Positions 42,050-55,022 of a stretch of 64,000 bases of DNA are shown here, one piece after another; the first letter of the stretch is position 1; each line of letters opens with the position of its first letter. Source of the DNA: Cotesia glomerata. Taxonomy: Eukaryota > Arthropoda > Insecta > Hymenoptera > Braconidae. The DNA lies in assembly GCF_020080835.1 (NCBI RefSeq), contig NC_058162.1, positions 13,607,522 to 13,671,521 on the forward strand. The letters are read 5' to 3'. The translations under genes and the position numbers were made by a program. Under the pieces are notes generated by a model. The model was not told the origin of the DNA. It saw only the letters and a program-made list of their open reading frames with translations, and did not search any database.

Positions 42050-43975
42050 TAAAAATAAATTCATAACTGAGTTAGCAAGTAATATATGCAAACATAATAT
42101 TTATCTAAGTATTTTCTTGCAAAATTAAAATGATAATCTAGCAGCTGATGAAACAAAGTAATTTGCTTGAGTTACTTAAATGGTTGTCAAATTATTAAAG
42201 CGTAAACAAGGAGGAAACATGCAATTCCATACAAAAACAATTGCCTTTAACTCTTCAGCAAATTAATGTTTTTGACTTTTCTTTAGTCGTGTAAAAATAT
42301 AATGAACTTGCCCGGAAATAAATCGGACAATAGCAAAGAAATTTTTTTAAAATAAAATTTTAAAATGAAAATCAAGTTAGCAGACATTTCAAAATTTTTA
42401 GAAATTTTTTACCGAAAAAATTTCAGTTAAACAATTAAAAAAAAAATATCACATGTTAAAAACTTGAAGAACTATATAGTGCAATTTTTTATAAATATAT
42501 TTTTAGTTGTAATTTCATTAAAAAAAAAAAATCAAAAATTTTTAGACGTCTGCTAACTTCAGTGTCATATTTTAAAATAAAATAAAAATCATTTTATGTT
42601 AAATGATAAATAATAAAACCAAAAAAAAAATTTCTATCTAAAATAATTTTTTTTGAAATTTACAAAAAAAATAATGGACAATGATGGTAAAAAAAAATTA
42701 TTTATATTTTCATTATATAAAAAAATTATATTTTTTATAAATCAGAAAATTCATCCCATGAAATTTGAAAATATATTTGTAATTATTATTTTCAAGTTTA
42801 TATTGTTGATTTATATTGCTTATGATTTAATTCTAGTTCTTGGAAAAATTTTCCATTCGCCTAACAGCCATAGAAACGGGTAGTAGTGCAGAGAAGTCCA
42901 GAAGAAGAGAGGGAGAGAATGAATGAATGATATCTATTCATGCCAAGGCACAAGCCAAACAACAATTGTAAAATACATGTTAATTAAAAACTAACATATA
43001 AACAAATGAAATTTAATATATAAAATATTATTTTAATTCCGAGAGAAAGGGAGAGAGAGAGAGAAAGAGAGAGAGTGAGAAATAACTAGAAGCTCAACAA
43101 GAGTCTTTCATTCCTCTTAATAAATTCTCTTATACTTTTCAAAATATTTTATTTTGTGATTAAGAAAAAAAAAAAGCTGCCTTTCAGTCGCGATTTTTTG
43201 ACTAATTTCTTACTTAACTCGTAACAGTACAACAATATTGTTATTTTTATATCGATATCAGTATGAAAGTAACTCAAGCAAATGAAATGAAATTAATAAA
43301 TAAATAGCTTTTTTGTCAGCTGTTCAAGGTTGAAAATTATTTATCACATGCCATTTGATAGGAAGTAGTATTCGAAATAATTAGAAGGTTAAGAAATTAA
43401 ATTTTTTTAATACTTTTAAAATTTTTTTTTTAATTAATTTTGTCGTATTTTTAATAATTTTTTTTTTTTTATTTAACATCAATTAAAAAAAAATTTATCG
43501 ATTAAAATATAAAAACAATAAGAAAAATTTATTAAGTAATTTATAAGAATATTACAATTAATATAAATCTAACAATGGATAAAAATACTAAGCTGGGATT
43601 AATTTTTTCTTTTTCTATTAAACGTTTTTGCTTAGAAAAAATATTCATTTTATGGTTAAACTTTTTGTCCAAAAAAATCGATGACCAATATATTTTTATC
43701 CGGTAACCGATACAGATAGTTCGTTATTTCAATTTTGTAAATCACCATATTTGCTATTTTTTTTTAATTTATTGTCTACTTACCAATTTTTCAAGAATTA
43801 TTCTATATGCAATGTCAAGTTCTATGTGAAAACTATATTTCACGACAGTTTACACTATCTTAACAATTATTAAGTTTTTGCGTTATTCAACACAATATCA
43901 GTTTTTAAAAGATCCTTTTATAACAATCAACTATGCAGTTATTTGTGTGACGCGATATTATAAAACGCTGTTCAT
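42050..43975. other. AT-rich intergenic region between two head-to-head genes
   Basis: It contains AT runs and a short GAGAGAGAGAAAGAGA tract near 43040-43080. No gene was seen. It should hold the promoter of the BEN gene on the minus side. Confidence 0.5.
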
Positions 43976-43979
43976 CAAC

Positions 43980-44240
43980 TAATTAACAAGTAAACACTGA
44001 AACCCGGCACTGACTGAACAGCATAGCACGCTTGTTTTCATGTTCGAACGAGTCGCGTGCTCGGCACATGGAATAAAAGACAACTGTTTGCTCATGCGCA
44101 GGTTTTCCACGCACCCCCTCATGCATTCTCTATGCCCCGTATCCACATCTCCTGGGCCGCAAGCACGCAACGCAAGTACGAACCGCTCACCTCACGTGTA
44201 TGCATGTGCTGTACGAAAAAATAAAAATTAATATAAGCAA
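43980..44240. promoter_or_regulatory. GC-richer island, candidate promoter region
   Basis: This ~250-bp stretch (for example CCTCATGCATTCTCTATGCC, CTCCTGGGCCGCAAGCACGC) is markedly richer in G+C and CpG than anything within several kb. It lies about 170-430 bp upstream of a splice donor (44410) that leads into the CACTA-like gene. The overlapping open frames on both strands are short and lack domain features, so a promoter or 5' UTR role is more likely than coding. Confidence 0.45.
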
Positions 44241-44512
44241 GACAATAGTCGGTTTTAGTTAACTCAGTATTTTTGATATCGTGGTACATATACGTACGTA
44301 TAAATATATATAAAGTAATAATTTTTTATGTAGGATACATACACAGTTAACTGTTTTTGTCAACAATATATATACTCTACAAAATATTGAATAAATATCG
44401 GAATCAAACGTAAGTAACCTTAAATTTTCATTTATATTGATTTTTAAATAACACTACATTTTTTTAACCAACCATATTTTTTTTTTTTTTTTACTTATAC
44501 AGGCAATACGTA

Positions 44513-44650
44513 ATGGAACGAAAATTAAGTAACTCCAGGACGGCAGTATATAAGAGAAATAAAAAAAAAATTCAACAATTTTTAATTGCATTTCCAATTA
44601 CGAATGGTCGACCTATCCCTCGATGCAGTCTTACATCACAGGTGATTCAG
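44513..44650 (+). CDS. First coding exon of the CACTA-like transposase gene
   Basis: The 46-codon exon starts MERKLSNSRTAVYKRNKKKI and ends LTSQVIQ at a GT donor (44651). An acceptor at 44501-44502 (T-rich tract, then ACAG) precedes it, and a donor AAC/GTAAGT at 44410 ends a probable non-coding leader exon. Its end is phase 0 and matches the acceptor at 59250-59251, where the open frame continues as TSSSTGNADMDVDD. The basic N-terminus fits the usual start of animal CACTA/Tnp2-like proteins. The exon is too short for a routine ORF search, and its link over 14.6 kb needs RNA evidence. Confidence 0.65.
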
Positions 44651-45598
44651 GTTAGTTACAGTAATAACTTGGAATAAATTTATTTAATCTTTCTTCATTA
44701 AATGAATGAAAAAAAAAAAAATTTCTAACATAACCATTACTTGGTTTAAAATCAATTCACTATAAAGTTTCGTTTTCTAAAATTTTTATTGTTTGAGATA
44801 CCTTGTTTAAAAAATAAAAAAAGATTAAAAATCCATACACATCCATCTCAATCAAATGTTCAGTTTTTATCTGTAAATAAGTTTTGACAGTTATTAAAAG
44901 TTTTTTTTTTATCGAAAATTGAAAAAAATAGCTTTCATAAGCTCAAGTGAATAATAAGTGATAAGAATTCTAAACATTAGAAAAAAAGTTTCTTTGAAAT
45001 GAAAGTTGTACTTTGAAAATTTTTAATATTTTTGAAACGTCGAGAGAAAAAATAAAAGTTCATTTAAAGTAATTTTTCTTGAACTTTGTAACTCCTAGGG
45101 TAGTTTGAATTATTTAAAAATTTGTGAGCATCTTCGGTCGAAATCTTTTTTTTTTTCGTGAAAAAAATGAAAATAATAAAAAATTCTTGATGAAACTGTG
45201 TAACAAGTTCATTTGTTATAAAGATTATTACAACAATATCATGCAATTTGTGAGGAACAATGTTAACTTAAAATGTAATTCATAAATCTTGTCACATTTT
45301 ATTTAACCATTGGTTTCAATGCAATAGCTATTCGCGTTTATAATTTATCAATATTGTCAATAAATAGTTTTTGACCTTACGGGCACTTAGAACATATTTA
45401 TCATCAAAAATTTCATAGTGATGCGATATTTAGTTTGCTATATTCTATATCTGAGATAATAATTCCAATTACAAAAGTTTAAAATAGTAAATAATATATT
45501 TGGTTACTAAAATTTATACATTATAATAATGGTACTCCTTACAATAAAGCATCTGTACATATTCTGATCCAAATGATAGTATTTACCATCAAGCATAT
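44651..45598. other. AT-rich start of the 14.6-kb intron
   Basis: Apart from the splice donor at its start I see no coding sequence or defined repeat in this part. Confidence 0.5.
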
Positions 45599-45602
45599 TT
45601 AA

Positions 45603-46114
45603 CCCTTCACCACTCACATTGTTTTCAAGTTCCGTCACTTGTTTCGTGAGTTCTGGGTTGCTGTGATAATCCGTTGAGGACACACCTCGGAAAAATTACG
45701 TTGAGGACACACGGGGTCCAGTGGACCCCACTCAGCCAAACAGTTCTAATTCGTTTCCTATGTGATATATTAACTTATAATTGGCACCAAACTTTAATAT
45801 AACATTCCCTCTAAATATCTTACTAGTTATTTTTAATTTCTAATTAATTAAAAATACCGAAATACGAATTTCGGTCAATCACTTAAAATGAGAATAAAGA
45901 CATTTAAACATACAAAATAATATAGAAAGATTTAGTTTTTTGTCATAAAACTTTTTTATTATAATTATTACAATAAAAAAATTAAAATATCTTCAAGAAT
46001 ATCAATGAAATAAGTCGTAAATGAGACTCAGTCTCATTTATAAATCTCTTTCTAAATTTAAAATTGCCTCAAAGTTCGCCTGGGGTCCACTGGACCCCAC
46101 GTGTCCTCAACGGG
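45603..46114. mobile_element. piggyBac-like MITE flanked by TTAA
   Basis: TTAA lies at 45599-45602 and 46115-46118. The left end reads CCCTTCACCACTCAC and the right end, on the other strand, CCCGTTGAGGACACG. A strong palindrome GGGGTCCAGTGGACCCC occurs near both ends with TGTCCTCAACG. TTAA target sites are the mark of piggyBac transposons. No transposase is encoded. Confidence 0.65.
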
Positions 46115-46118
46115 TTAA

Positions 46119-47028
46119 ACCGAGTCCAATCTTGCCAAATATTTTTCGTTGTTCTGTACAAAACGACTTAAAATCTTTTTTGAAGTATCTCAAGTAATGA
46201 AATCAATATTCTACATACTCGTAAAGTTATAAAAAAACTTAATAAACATTAATTTAACCTTTTATGAGTTTATATATTATTCACATATAGTTATACAGAA
46301 AAATGAATACGTACACGAAGAGAAATAAATAATTACAATTATTATCATTCTGTTTTAATAGTTGTGAATCTTGATATGTTATTGTCTAAAATCAATTTAT
46401 TGTAATAATCACTATCACGATAATAAAAGTTACCATAATAATGATGATTATTACTATCATGACAATAGTAGTAGCTACCACCCCTAAAATTATATTTTTA
46501 TTTAATTTACAAGATGGTGACCATTACTATCTTGATGGTAAATATTACTATCGTGGTGATAAATATTACTAAAAGTGATGGTAACTGTAATCATCAGTTA
46601 ATTTTGGTTAATAACATTCTTAGGCTAGTAAATACTAAGAGAAAATAACAATAATTATAATGATTCATTTTTCTCCGCGTATGCTTGTAGGGCACAAAAA
46701 TATAACCAAGAATAACTTGGTTACATAAAAATTTGGCTATTTACCGCCGCTTATTAACTCCTACCAGATGGCGTGGTGCCTTTTCTCTATTTCTGTATCC
46801 TTGATTTCTTTTTTTTTTTTTTTTTTAATGAAAAAAATTTTTTTTGTTAATTTTCTTTATAACAAAATTTTGTAGAATGCTTATAGAAGCATCGTAGTTT
46901 TTTCAATTTAATTTCTACTGAAAATTCTATACATCTATTTATATATATATATATAAATTAATTGAAAATGTTTAGTCACAGAACCATAAAATTCTAATAT
47001 CTCATGGCAGGAATGCTAGTATTTTCTA
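46119..47028. other. Intron segment with degenerate ACTATCATGGT words
   Basis: Around 46380-46600, words such as ATTACTATC, GATGGTAA and TACCATAATAATG recur in both orientations, which suggests an eroded inverted-repeat element. The rest is AT-rich without genes. Confidence 0.45.
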
Positions 47029-48170
47029 ATCCGAACAAAAACAGTTTCACTGTAAAAATTTGCGCCAAGTCCACGTTCATAAAACTCATCTCAATAACAT
47101 TTGCACTTTACAAAAAAAATTAGGCTCGTTTGAATAATTTTCATTCTCTACAAAAAGATATGAAATACAAAAAAATACCAAGAAACCGTCATAATGTTGA
47201 AAAAATTGAAAAAAAATTTGTTGAAAATTAAAAAATAAAAAAAAAAATTTTTATCGTACTTGGCGCGCGTCATTGAGTACCCCCAATTTTTTCGTAAGAA
47301 TTTCAACTCAAGAAAAAACGATTTCGCTTGTATATATATAATCATATTATATATTAATATAGATTTACATTAGTCAAGGATACTGGACTCATTGAAAACA
47401 TTGCTTAGTGTATTAATTATCAGTTTTAGTGAAAAAACCCGTTCTTAGAATTTTTTTTAGATCTTTAGTGAAAACAACTGACGATATGGTGGTGTGTTCA
47501 AAAAATCTGAAATTATATAAAATTTTTGGATTCATTTTTTTTCAGCTTCATCATTAATTTTTAATGAAGAACCTTATGAAATATTAAAGCTTGATATTGC
47601 TTCGTTTAATTGTAATTAACACATTTTGATTGGCACTCACACCGCATTTTCCCAATTTAGTCGGCCATATGTTTTATTTTTTAGTAAACACAATTCTCAC
47701 AATGCAACCGACCCAACGTATGCATGCGTATCGACTTGTATGTAGTTTGCATAACTGCGTATGATATTTCGATTTTACCTAACTTTTGTAAAACTTATTA
47801 TGAAATAACATAGGTTGACTTACTTATAAATTTCTCAACATTTAAAGGATGTTCATTTATCCTGAAAAAATTTGGGGTACTCAATGACGCGCGCCAAGTA
47901 CGATAAAAAATTTTTTTTTTATTTTTTAATTTTCAACAAATTTTTTTTCAATTTTTTCAACATTATGACGGTTTCTTGGTATTTTTTTGTATTTCATATC
48001 TTTTTGTAGAGAATGAAAATTATTAAAACGAGCCTAATTTTTTTTGTAAAGTGCAAATGTTATTGAGATGAGTTTTATGAACGTGGACTTGGCGCAATTT
48101 TTTACAGTGAAACTGTTTTTGTTCGGATTTCATATCTTTTTGTTAAGTGTTATTTTTTGCTCACCTCTAC
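47029..48170. mobile_element. 1.1-kb foldback element, copy 2
   Basis: This is the same element as 9572-10707, with matching arms (ATCCGAACAAAAACAGTTTC left, mirrored at 48109-48128) and the same ~550-bp loop. It lies in the 14.6-kb intron. Near-identity of loop and arms over ~1.1 kb suggests recent activity. Confidence 0.9.
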
Positions 48171-48574
48171 ATTACACTTGTAACATAAAGACATAAGCGT
48201 GCTAAGTTGTATCTAGTAAACCTTCTACCCTTGATTCTATGTACAGTGTATGTAAAAAAAAAACTTGAGAGGTGTGTCAAGGAATACCCGGATGGAACGA
48301 AGTTCCTTTCGATTAATTAGTGAAGGAATTGTAATAAAATTATCCATTGGAAACTTTACATTTCAGAAAAAAACGAGTGAGCCTCAAAGGCATAAGGTCA
48401 CAATAGAAGTGAAACTTTGTTAATCGTTAAGTTGGTCTATATTATATGTATATTTATAATGTAGCATCTCATGTTTTGAAAAACACAAGAAAATAATTTT
48501 ATCAACTACCTGGTATTTGAGAAATAAAACACAAAAGTTTGAAGCATACAAAAGCTTTTTTTTGATCTCGTAGA

Positions 48575-48666
48575 GCTTAAAATAATACACAAATTGTATT
48601 TATGAACTCGAAGAGCTCTAAAACGTCCTAAGTGCAATTTCAAGCGTTTAGGTATATAGATTTACC

Positions 48667-48712
<46 letters not shown>

Positions 48713-49420
48713 ATGTATGTAAACCTCTCATAACTTTTGAATGATTCGACCGATTTCATCGCGATTGATGCCATTCGAAAGAGCTTGACTAAACTTAGAT
48801 TTTAAATTCAGTTTGGACCGATTCGGACCAGTAGATTTTGAAAAATCTTGAAAAAAATACGAAAAAAATTTTTTTTAAATATGGTTTTATTGGAATAACT
48901 TTTAAATGGCTCTACCGATCGATTCTAAAAACTAATCAGCTCTTAACATCAAAAAACCACGTTGATCGCCACCAAGCTGGTTGAAATCGATTGATTCATT
49001 CATGAGTAATCGTTGACGAAAAAAAGTGATTTTTTCGAATCACGCCGAAATTTTCAGTCTTATCAATTCATGTTCAATATTCTATCATAGAATTCTAAAA
49101 ACTGCATTGAATACTCGTAACCACGTGAAAATCGGTTAACTCATCCAAAAATTATGGCAGATTCATAATTAAAAATTACTGTTTCATCAAACCTCTATGA
49201 AATGTTTGAGCTCAAAGAACTCAAAAACATCAAAGATCTTCACTTTTGAGCTCAAAGAACTACTGATCGATTTCAAAAACTAATCAGCTCTCAATACCTA
49301 AAAAACTACGTCGATCGCCACCAAGTCGGTCGAAATCGGTTTATTTGTTTGTAAGATATCGTTGACGAAAAAGACGATAAAAATTATTTTTTACTCCGAA
49401 ATTTTAAAGATAATCACATG
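48575..49420 (+). mobile_element. AACTTCCCGC element, partial copy (internal units)
   Basis: It contains a CGCG/TGTG microsatellite, CATCGCGATTGATGCCATTC and repeated CTAATCAGCTCTTAACATC units shared with copies 1 and 2. Both termini with AACTTCCCGC are missing. Confidence 0.7.
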
Positions 49421-49934
49421 CCTGTTCTGAATTCTTTTATATAGCATAAAAACCTGCGTCAATTATTATTACTAGTTTGATCGAAATCGATAAATTTATT
49501 CAAAAGGTATTAAAAACAAAAAATGAAAAAAAAAGTTCTTAAAAATTTCTAAAATTCTGTACCGAATCAAATTCGTATTCTCATTATTCCATAAAATCTT
49601 AAAAACTATATCAATTTTTGTCAAATACGTGAAAACATATAATTGAATCATTAATACGTTTTATAAAATTAAAAATTATAAAAATTAAGAAAGAAATATT
49701 AACATCAAATCATTCGATATTACATTAAATTGATAGATTTCGGTATTTATATTATCAATAAAACGACTTTTCCAAATACCACCAAGAACAAAAAAATCAG
49801 TAATGTCATAAAAATTTTTAAATAAAATTAAAAAAATTTATTTATACAGTAAGTTTACATACTTGGGTAACAAATGACTGTTCAAATATATTATACACAT
49901 AAAAATGTATGTATATATTTATATATAATCTTTT

Positions 49935-50042
49935 AAGGGCCAGTTTTTCAACCCCGGATTTGAGTATTTTATCATTGTGAATATATCTATAGATATATTC
50001 ACAATGATAAAATACAAATCCGGGGCTGAAAAACTGGCCCTA
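49935..50042. mobile_element. Near-perfect 108-bp palindrome
   Basis: AGGGCCAGTTTTTCAACCCC is mirrored by GGGGCTGAAAAACTGGCCCT. The centre is the self-complementary GAATATATCTATAGATATATTC split into two arms with essentially no loop. It is probably a tiny MITE. Confidence 0.85.
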
Positions 50043-50109
50043 ATTCAGCGCACAGTTTTATTTTAAATCACATCATACAATCAAAACTATAATTTTTTTT
50101 TTTAGTTTA

Positions 50110-50262
50110 GTCTTCCACATTGGTCTTGGTCTTGCTTTCTCGGTCTTGGTTACGGTCATGTTCTTGGTTATTCGGTCTTGGTCTTGGTCTTGCTAGTGTA
50201 TGTATGATCTTGGTCTTGGTCTTGCAAAATCGCAAGACCAAGACCAAGACAGATTTTGCTCA
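50110..50262. repeat. CTTGGT hexamer repeat with inverted end
   Basis: TCTTGGTCTTGGTCTTGC words repeat from 50113. Near 50222-50250 the complement GCAAGACCAAGACCAAGAC follows directly, giving a hairpin. Confidence 0.85.
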
Positions 50263-50289
50263 TCACTAATTTTGAACGACTTATGTTTT

Positions 50290-51468
50290 TTAACTTCCCG
50301 CTAAAAATTTCAGATTTTCAAAATTCGGGAAGTTATTGTTTTCACCCCGTTTTGAGAAAATTGAGTTTTTATCAGATCTCGACGTTTGAAGGTCACAGGA
50401 AGCTTCCCCGACTATTCCCGCGAGGTTGTCACTATGTCTGTATGTATGTGTGTGTGTATAACTTTTGAACGGTTGAACCGATTTCATCGCGGTTGGTGGC
50501 ATTCAAAAAGTCATCGCCAAACTTAGATTTCCTGAAAATTTGAACCGATTCGGACTGATAGATTTTGAGAAATTTTGAAAAATCTCAAAAAAAGTAAGAA
50601 AAAAATCATTTTTGAAAGTGGTTTTTTTGGAATATCTTTTAAACGGCTCGATCGATCAACTTCAAAAACTAATCCGCTTTTGAGCTTGAAAAACCACGCC
50701 AATCGGCGCTAATCCGGTCAAAATCGGTTGATTCGTTCGAGAGATAGCGTGAACGAAAGAAAACCGAAAAAAGTGTTTTTTTCACATAACTTCGTCATTT
50801 CTTCTCGGATCGTTTTTGATGATATAGAATAATTTCAGAGCTTAAAAAACCGCGTCGATTGCCGCCAAAAACGTGGAAATAGGTTGATTAGTTCGAGAGA
50901 TATCCTCGACGAAATAATTGGAAATAAGGATTTTTTTAACATAACTCCGACATTTTTTGGAATATCTTTCAAACAGCTCTACCGATCGATTCCAAAAACT
51001 AATCAGCTTTTAACATCATAAAACCACGTCGATTCCTACCAAGCTGGTCAAAACCAGTTGATTCGTTCGAGAGATATCGTGAACGAAAGAAAACTGAAAA
51101 AAGTGTTTTTCGGGATTACTCCGAAATTTTCGGTTCGATCAATTAAAACCTGAAAATAACTTATGAGAATGATAAAACTGCGTCGAATGGCTTCAACCGC
51201 GTGAAAATTGGTTGATCCATTCAAAAGTTAGTGCGGTTTGAAAATTCCAAAAATAGTGTTCTATGAAACTTCTATCAGACTTTTGAGCTGGGAGAGCTCA
51301 AATGCATAGAAACATTATTTCTTTGAACTCAGCGAGCTCAAAATATCACATAAATTATGTTTTGAGCTCAAAAATCTAAAAAATGTCATAAGTACAATTT
51401 TACGCGCCCAGGAATGGAATTAGCGGGAAGTTGCACGGATGGCCTTTAGGGTGAACCGTTTTTCTAAT
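50290..51468 (+). mobile_element. AACTTCCCGC repeat element, copy 2 (full length)
   Basis: It runs from TTAACTTCCCGCTAA to TTAGCGGGAAGTT plus the GGATGGCCTTTAGGGTGAACC tail, closely matching 5211-6288. The TG tract is short here, so the microsatellite expanded independently in copy 1. The bases TGAACGACTTATGTTTTTT just before it recur next to the fragment at 58021-58200, so the true left end may be slightly further left. Confidence 0.85.
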
Positions 51469-51469
51469 T

Positions 51470-52285
51470 TTTATTTCATCAATTTTAATTTAGAGTAGAT
51501 TATTAAGAGAATAAGCGAAATTTTATTGCCAGTAGATTTATAATATTAATAAATGGATTTTTATGGTTAAATTTGGTATTGTTGGAAAGTTCTTTTGACC
51601 TGAAGTTATGCCTTTTTAATGTTTTATATGTTTTTCCTGAATAGTTTATTCATTATGAAAAGTTTTCGAAGTAGTTATAATAAATAGATACGAACTTAGC
51701 GATAAACAAAATTTTTTTATTTAGTTATTTTGTTTTGTACACGTCAATATGGTTATAAGACAAAAATTTATTTATATAATTTAGATACTAAAGAAATGTA
51801 GTAAAAGGTGTATCTTTATCATAAATTGGGTTTGATATTTTTCAGCGATAGTTATTCATGAATGAAATAATTGATAAAGAAAGGAAAATTTTGTGACGAA
51901 CATATTATTTTCAAAGAAATCATTATGGTGTAATTTGGTATCAGCAGAAAGGTCTTGATAAGAATTAGTGACTTTTGGTTTTATATATTTTTTAGGAGTC
52001 AATTTTTTATGTCAAATTTATCGAAGAGTTTTTAATAGTTTTTTAATTCGATAAATTTGATCGGTCACATTTGTGAATTAAATTATTTGTAATTAGTCCT
52101 GAGATAGCACTATTATTTTTTATATTTAGTCATCAATTTCGGCATCAATTTCAGAAATGGACTTGAGGTGTCGCTACTGCAAGATTACTGTGGATTCAAA
52201 GGGGATTTAAAGGGGAACTCAGAATTTACTATAATAATAACTAGCAAAAGTAAACTGTTATTATTATTATTTATCAACCAAGTAC
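51470..52285. other. AT-rich intron segment
   Basis: I see no coding sequence. The phrases around TGGTTAAATTTGGTATTGTT (51570) and TGGTGTAATTTGGTATCAGC (51930) are weakly similar, which hints at an old internal duplication. Confidence 0.45.
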
Positions 52286-52287
52286 AT

Positions 52288-52382
52288 TTAGGGTGCGTTT
52301 CAATAAGCGCTAATAAAGAGCACAATCCTATCTGAATACACGTAGCGCGATCGTTTTGAGCGCTTAGTGAAACGCACCTTCG
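52288..52382. mobile_element. Small MITE with GGTGCGTTTC inverted ends
   Basis: AGGGTGCGTTTCAATAAGCGC is mirrored by GCGCTTAGTGAAACGCACCT about 95 bp away. Another GGGTGCGTTCACGTTGGTCG half lies at 52482, so a second related element or a fragment follows. Confidence 0.75.
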
Positions 52383-52878
52383 GTAGTCTGGTTGAAAACG
52401 GAACCTGAAGCTAGACTCTACCGAGTCTGTTGATTCCAACGCACCTCGGCGTGTGTAAATACAAGCTGTGAAATATATTTGGGTGCGTTCACGTTGGTCG
52501 CTTTGAGCGCTTTCAGCACCATTGCTATAACATTATACAGCGACATATATCTATATACTCGTGCTCATAGCGCATAAGCGTTCATGTCTATCCACCCTTT
52601 TTTTTTAACTATAGTTTCGTGATTTTCTATCATCTGGAGGTTATGTTCCCCATAAGAAAAATGTTAAAATCTAAAAATCTGGGTCGCTATAGTATGTGCT
52701 GATTATTTTTAATAGTTTTACATAGAAATTATCAAGATAATTAATAATTGTCTATTAATACGTGTAATAAAGAGCATATACTACTATTATAAAATATCAT
52801 AAAAATAAAAAATCGAAATAAATTCGAAAAAAAATTTACAACCTCAGAATACCGTTCTGCTTACGGTAAATACACACT

Positions 52879-52986
52879 CGGTAGTCTGGTTGAGAACGGA
52901 ACTTGGCGCCAAACTCTACCGAGTTTGTTAATCGGTAGTCTGGTTGAGAACGGAACTTGGCGCCAAACTCTACCGAGTTTGTTAAT
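52879..52986. repeat. Perfect 54-bp tandem duplication
   Basis: A 54-bp unit from CGGTAGTCTGGTTGAGAACG to CTACCGAGTTTGTTAAT occurs twice without change. Each unit is itself an imperfect inverted repeat (CTCGGTAG and CTACCGAG). A diverged relative is at 52380-52435. Confidence 0.9.
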
Positions 52987-53079
52987 TATTGTTTTATTTT
53001 TCAATTATGAATAATAAAAATTTGTTAACAATAAATTAACTAATAAGTATGTATGAAAAACATAAACGCGTTAAAGTTT

Positions 53080-53520
53080 AGTTTGAATTTATTGAATGGT
53101 CTGAAGCTCGCGCGCTACACAACGTTGCCAAATGTTCTGACGCCATTTAAATGTAGGTTACTTAAAAATTTTCTGTGATTTTATAATTTTAATTTCTCCA
53201 TATATTCCACGGCAACCTATATAATTTATTGCAAAAAATCAAACCCGAATATTTCAAAAACCTTATTTTGAATTTTTTTTACCCCATCTAATCGGTGGTT
53301 AATGCCATAATTCGAAAAAGTTGTTAAGGTCTGACTTTCTCGTAAGACTCGGAAAAAATACTAACATTTTTAGAAATTTTTTTTTCAAAAATTTGCTCGG
53401 TGAAGTATAAATTAAACTTCACTAGTAGATACATAAGGACTTTAACTATTAGATAAAAATTAATTTTATGCATGATCTAATATTTTTTATTTAACATTGA
53501 TGGCGAAAGGACCTCCTTAA
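53080..53520. repeat. Dispersed ~440-bp repeat, copy 2 (in CACTA-like gene intron)
   Basis: This matches 36340-36781 nearly base for base in the same orientation, with the same end GACCTCCTTAA. The flanks differ, which supports transposition rather than a larger duplication. Confidence 0.85.
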
Positions 53521-53639
53521 TACTTACTTTTTTTTAGTTAAAATACTTAGTTTTAATTTTCACATATACAAATTAATAAGTGAAGAACTGAACATTTTTT
53601 TCTAATTATAACATTATTGATTAAATATTAAAATGAAAA

Positions 53640-54267
53640 ATCTGGAAATCGGTTGATCGCGCAGACTAACCCTAGAACTTCCTGCTAAGATTAGATTTGA
53701 AGCGCCTTAAAATGTGTTCATCGATTAATGTTTATGCTTTTCAAGCTCAAATCACCATTTTTTTACATTTTGAGCTCTTCAAACCCAAAATGTATTGAAC
53801 AGCTGTAACTTTTGAATGCGTCATTCGATTTTCTTTTTTAAAAAAACATTCGACCAAGTTTTTAAAGCACAAAAAAAAAAGTACAGGTTTATATTGATTA
53901 GTTGAGAAATCTCAAAGATATTTTTAAAAAATATCGAAAAACACAATTTTGTAAATTTTTAAATAACTATTACTTTTGAATTCATGGTTCGATTTTCGTT
54001 TTCAAAAATGCATTCGACGCAGTTATTTAAGGGCAAAAAATGTACACATGGTTTTGTTATGATTTTTCCACAGGGTTTAAAGTTATTTTTAATAAACATA
54101 AAAATTCAAAATTTTTTTTTGGTTTTTTTTTTTAATTTTTTTGGAATGGCTCTCGAAATAACTCTCAAATCTAATCAGATCTAGGTTTAGATAAACCTTT
54201 TTGAATGACGTGTCGTAGAATTCAATCGGTTGATTCGTTTTTGAGAAACCGTCCAACAAAAATTTAT

Positions 54268-54323
<56 letters not shown>

Positions 54324-55022
54324 GCACTTAGTGAAAACATCGCGGGGGTCGTCACTCAGAAAGAAAAATTTCTTGACTGGAGAACAAAATTCTTCGCTCA
54401 AGTAAATTTTCGGTCGCCCGAAGAAAGACCGAAGTTTTGTTAGCCGAAGTAAAAATTTTACTTGAAATTCTATTCTTGGTGGAAGTAATTTTTAGGGAAG
54501 CAGCGCTACCTACTTCAGCTGAGAAAAAAATAATCTCATCTTGAGAAAATTTTTCTCTTGAATATTTGATACCCATTTTAGATCATTTTAGCGCGCAATT
54601 ATACATATTGAATGAGAAAAAATGATTCAATATTATTTGATCTTCCCATTTGACATGTTAATCAATAGAAATATTAATGAAAATTTACAATCAAGATATT
54701 AAATTTTTTGGAGCAAGAGAGAAATTTTCTTGACTAAAATAAATTGTCTTGGATCAAGAAACGTATTTCTTGAAGCAAGAGAATTGATTTGTTGGAATAG
54801 GTGAAATTTCTTGTGTCAAAAAAAAATTTTTTTTCGCCCAAGTAAATAATTATGAAGAAAAATATTTTCTTGGCTCAAGTGAACCTTTCTTTCTGTGCAG
54901 GAAAGCTTCCTGCGCCCTTAAAACGTCGAGATCTAATGAAAATTCAATTTTTTTGAAACGGGGTGAAAACAATAACTTCCCGATTTTTGAAAATCTTCGA
55001 TTTTCTTTGCGGGAAGTTGAAA
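53640..55022 (-). mobile_element. AACTTCCCGC element, inverted copy split by a MITE
   Basis: Read on the minus strand it starts AACTTCCCGCAAAGAAAATC near 55020 and carries CGATTTTTGAAAATC, the GTTTTCACCCCGTTTC box, a (TG)n tract (CA on plus, 54271-54320) and internal units. At CGCGGGGGTCGT / GAAAGCTTCCTG it is split by the element at 54353-54899. Confidence 0.75.
54353..54899. mobile_element. MITE with AGAAAGAAA ends nested in the AACTTCCCGC copy
   Basis: The left end CACTCAGAAAGAAAAATTTC and the right end, on the opposite strand, CTGCACAGAAAGAAAGGTTC are similar inverted termini. Many CTTGA..CAAGAAA words inside fold on themselves. It lies precisely between two halves of an older repeat, so it is younger than that repeat. 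Confidence 0.75.

Noticed and set aside
43979..44231. Two overlapping 63-codon frames in the GC-richer island
   Set aside because: They overlap on opposite strands, have no domain features, and lie where a promoter or leader is expected.
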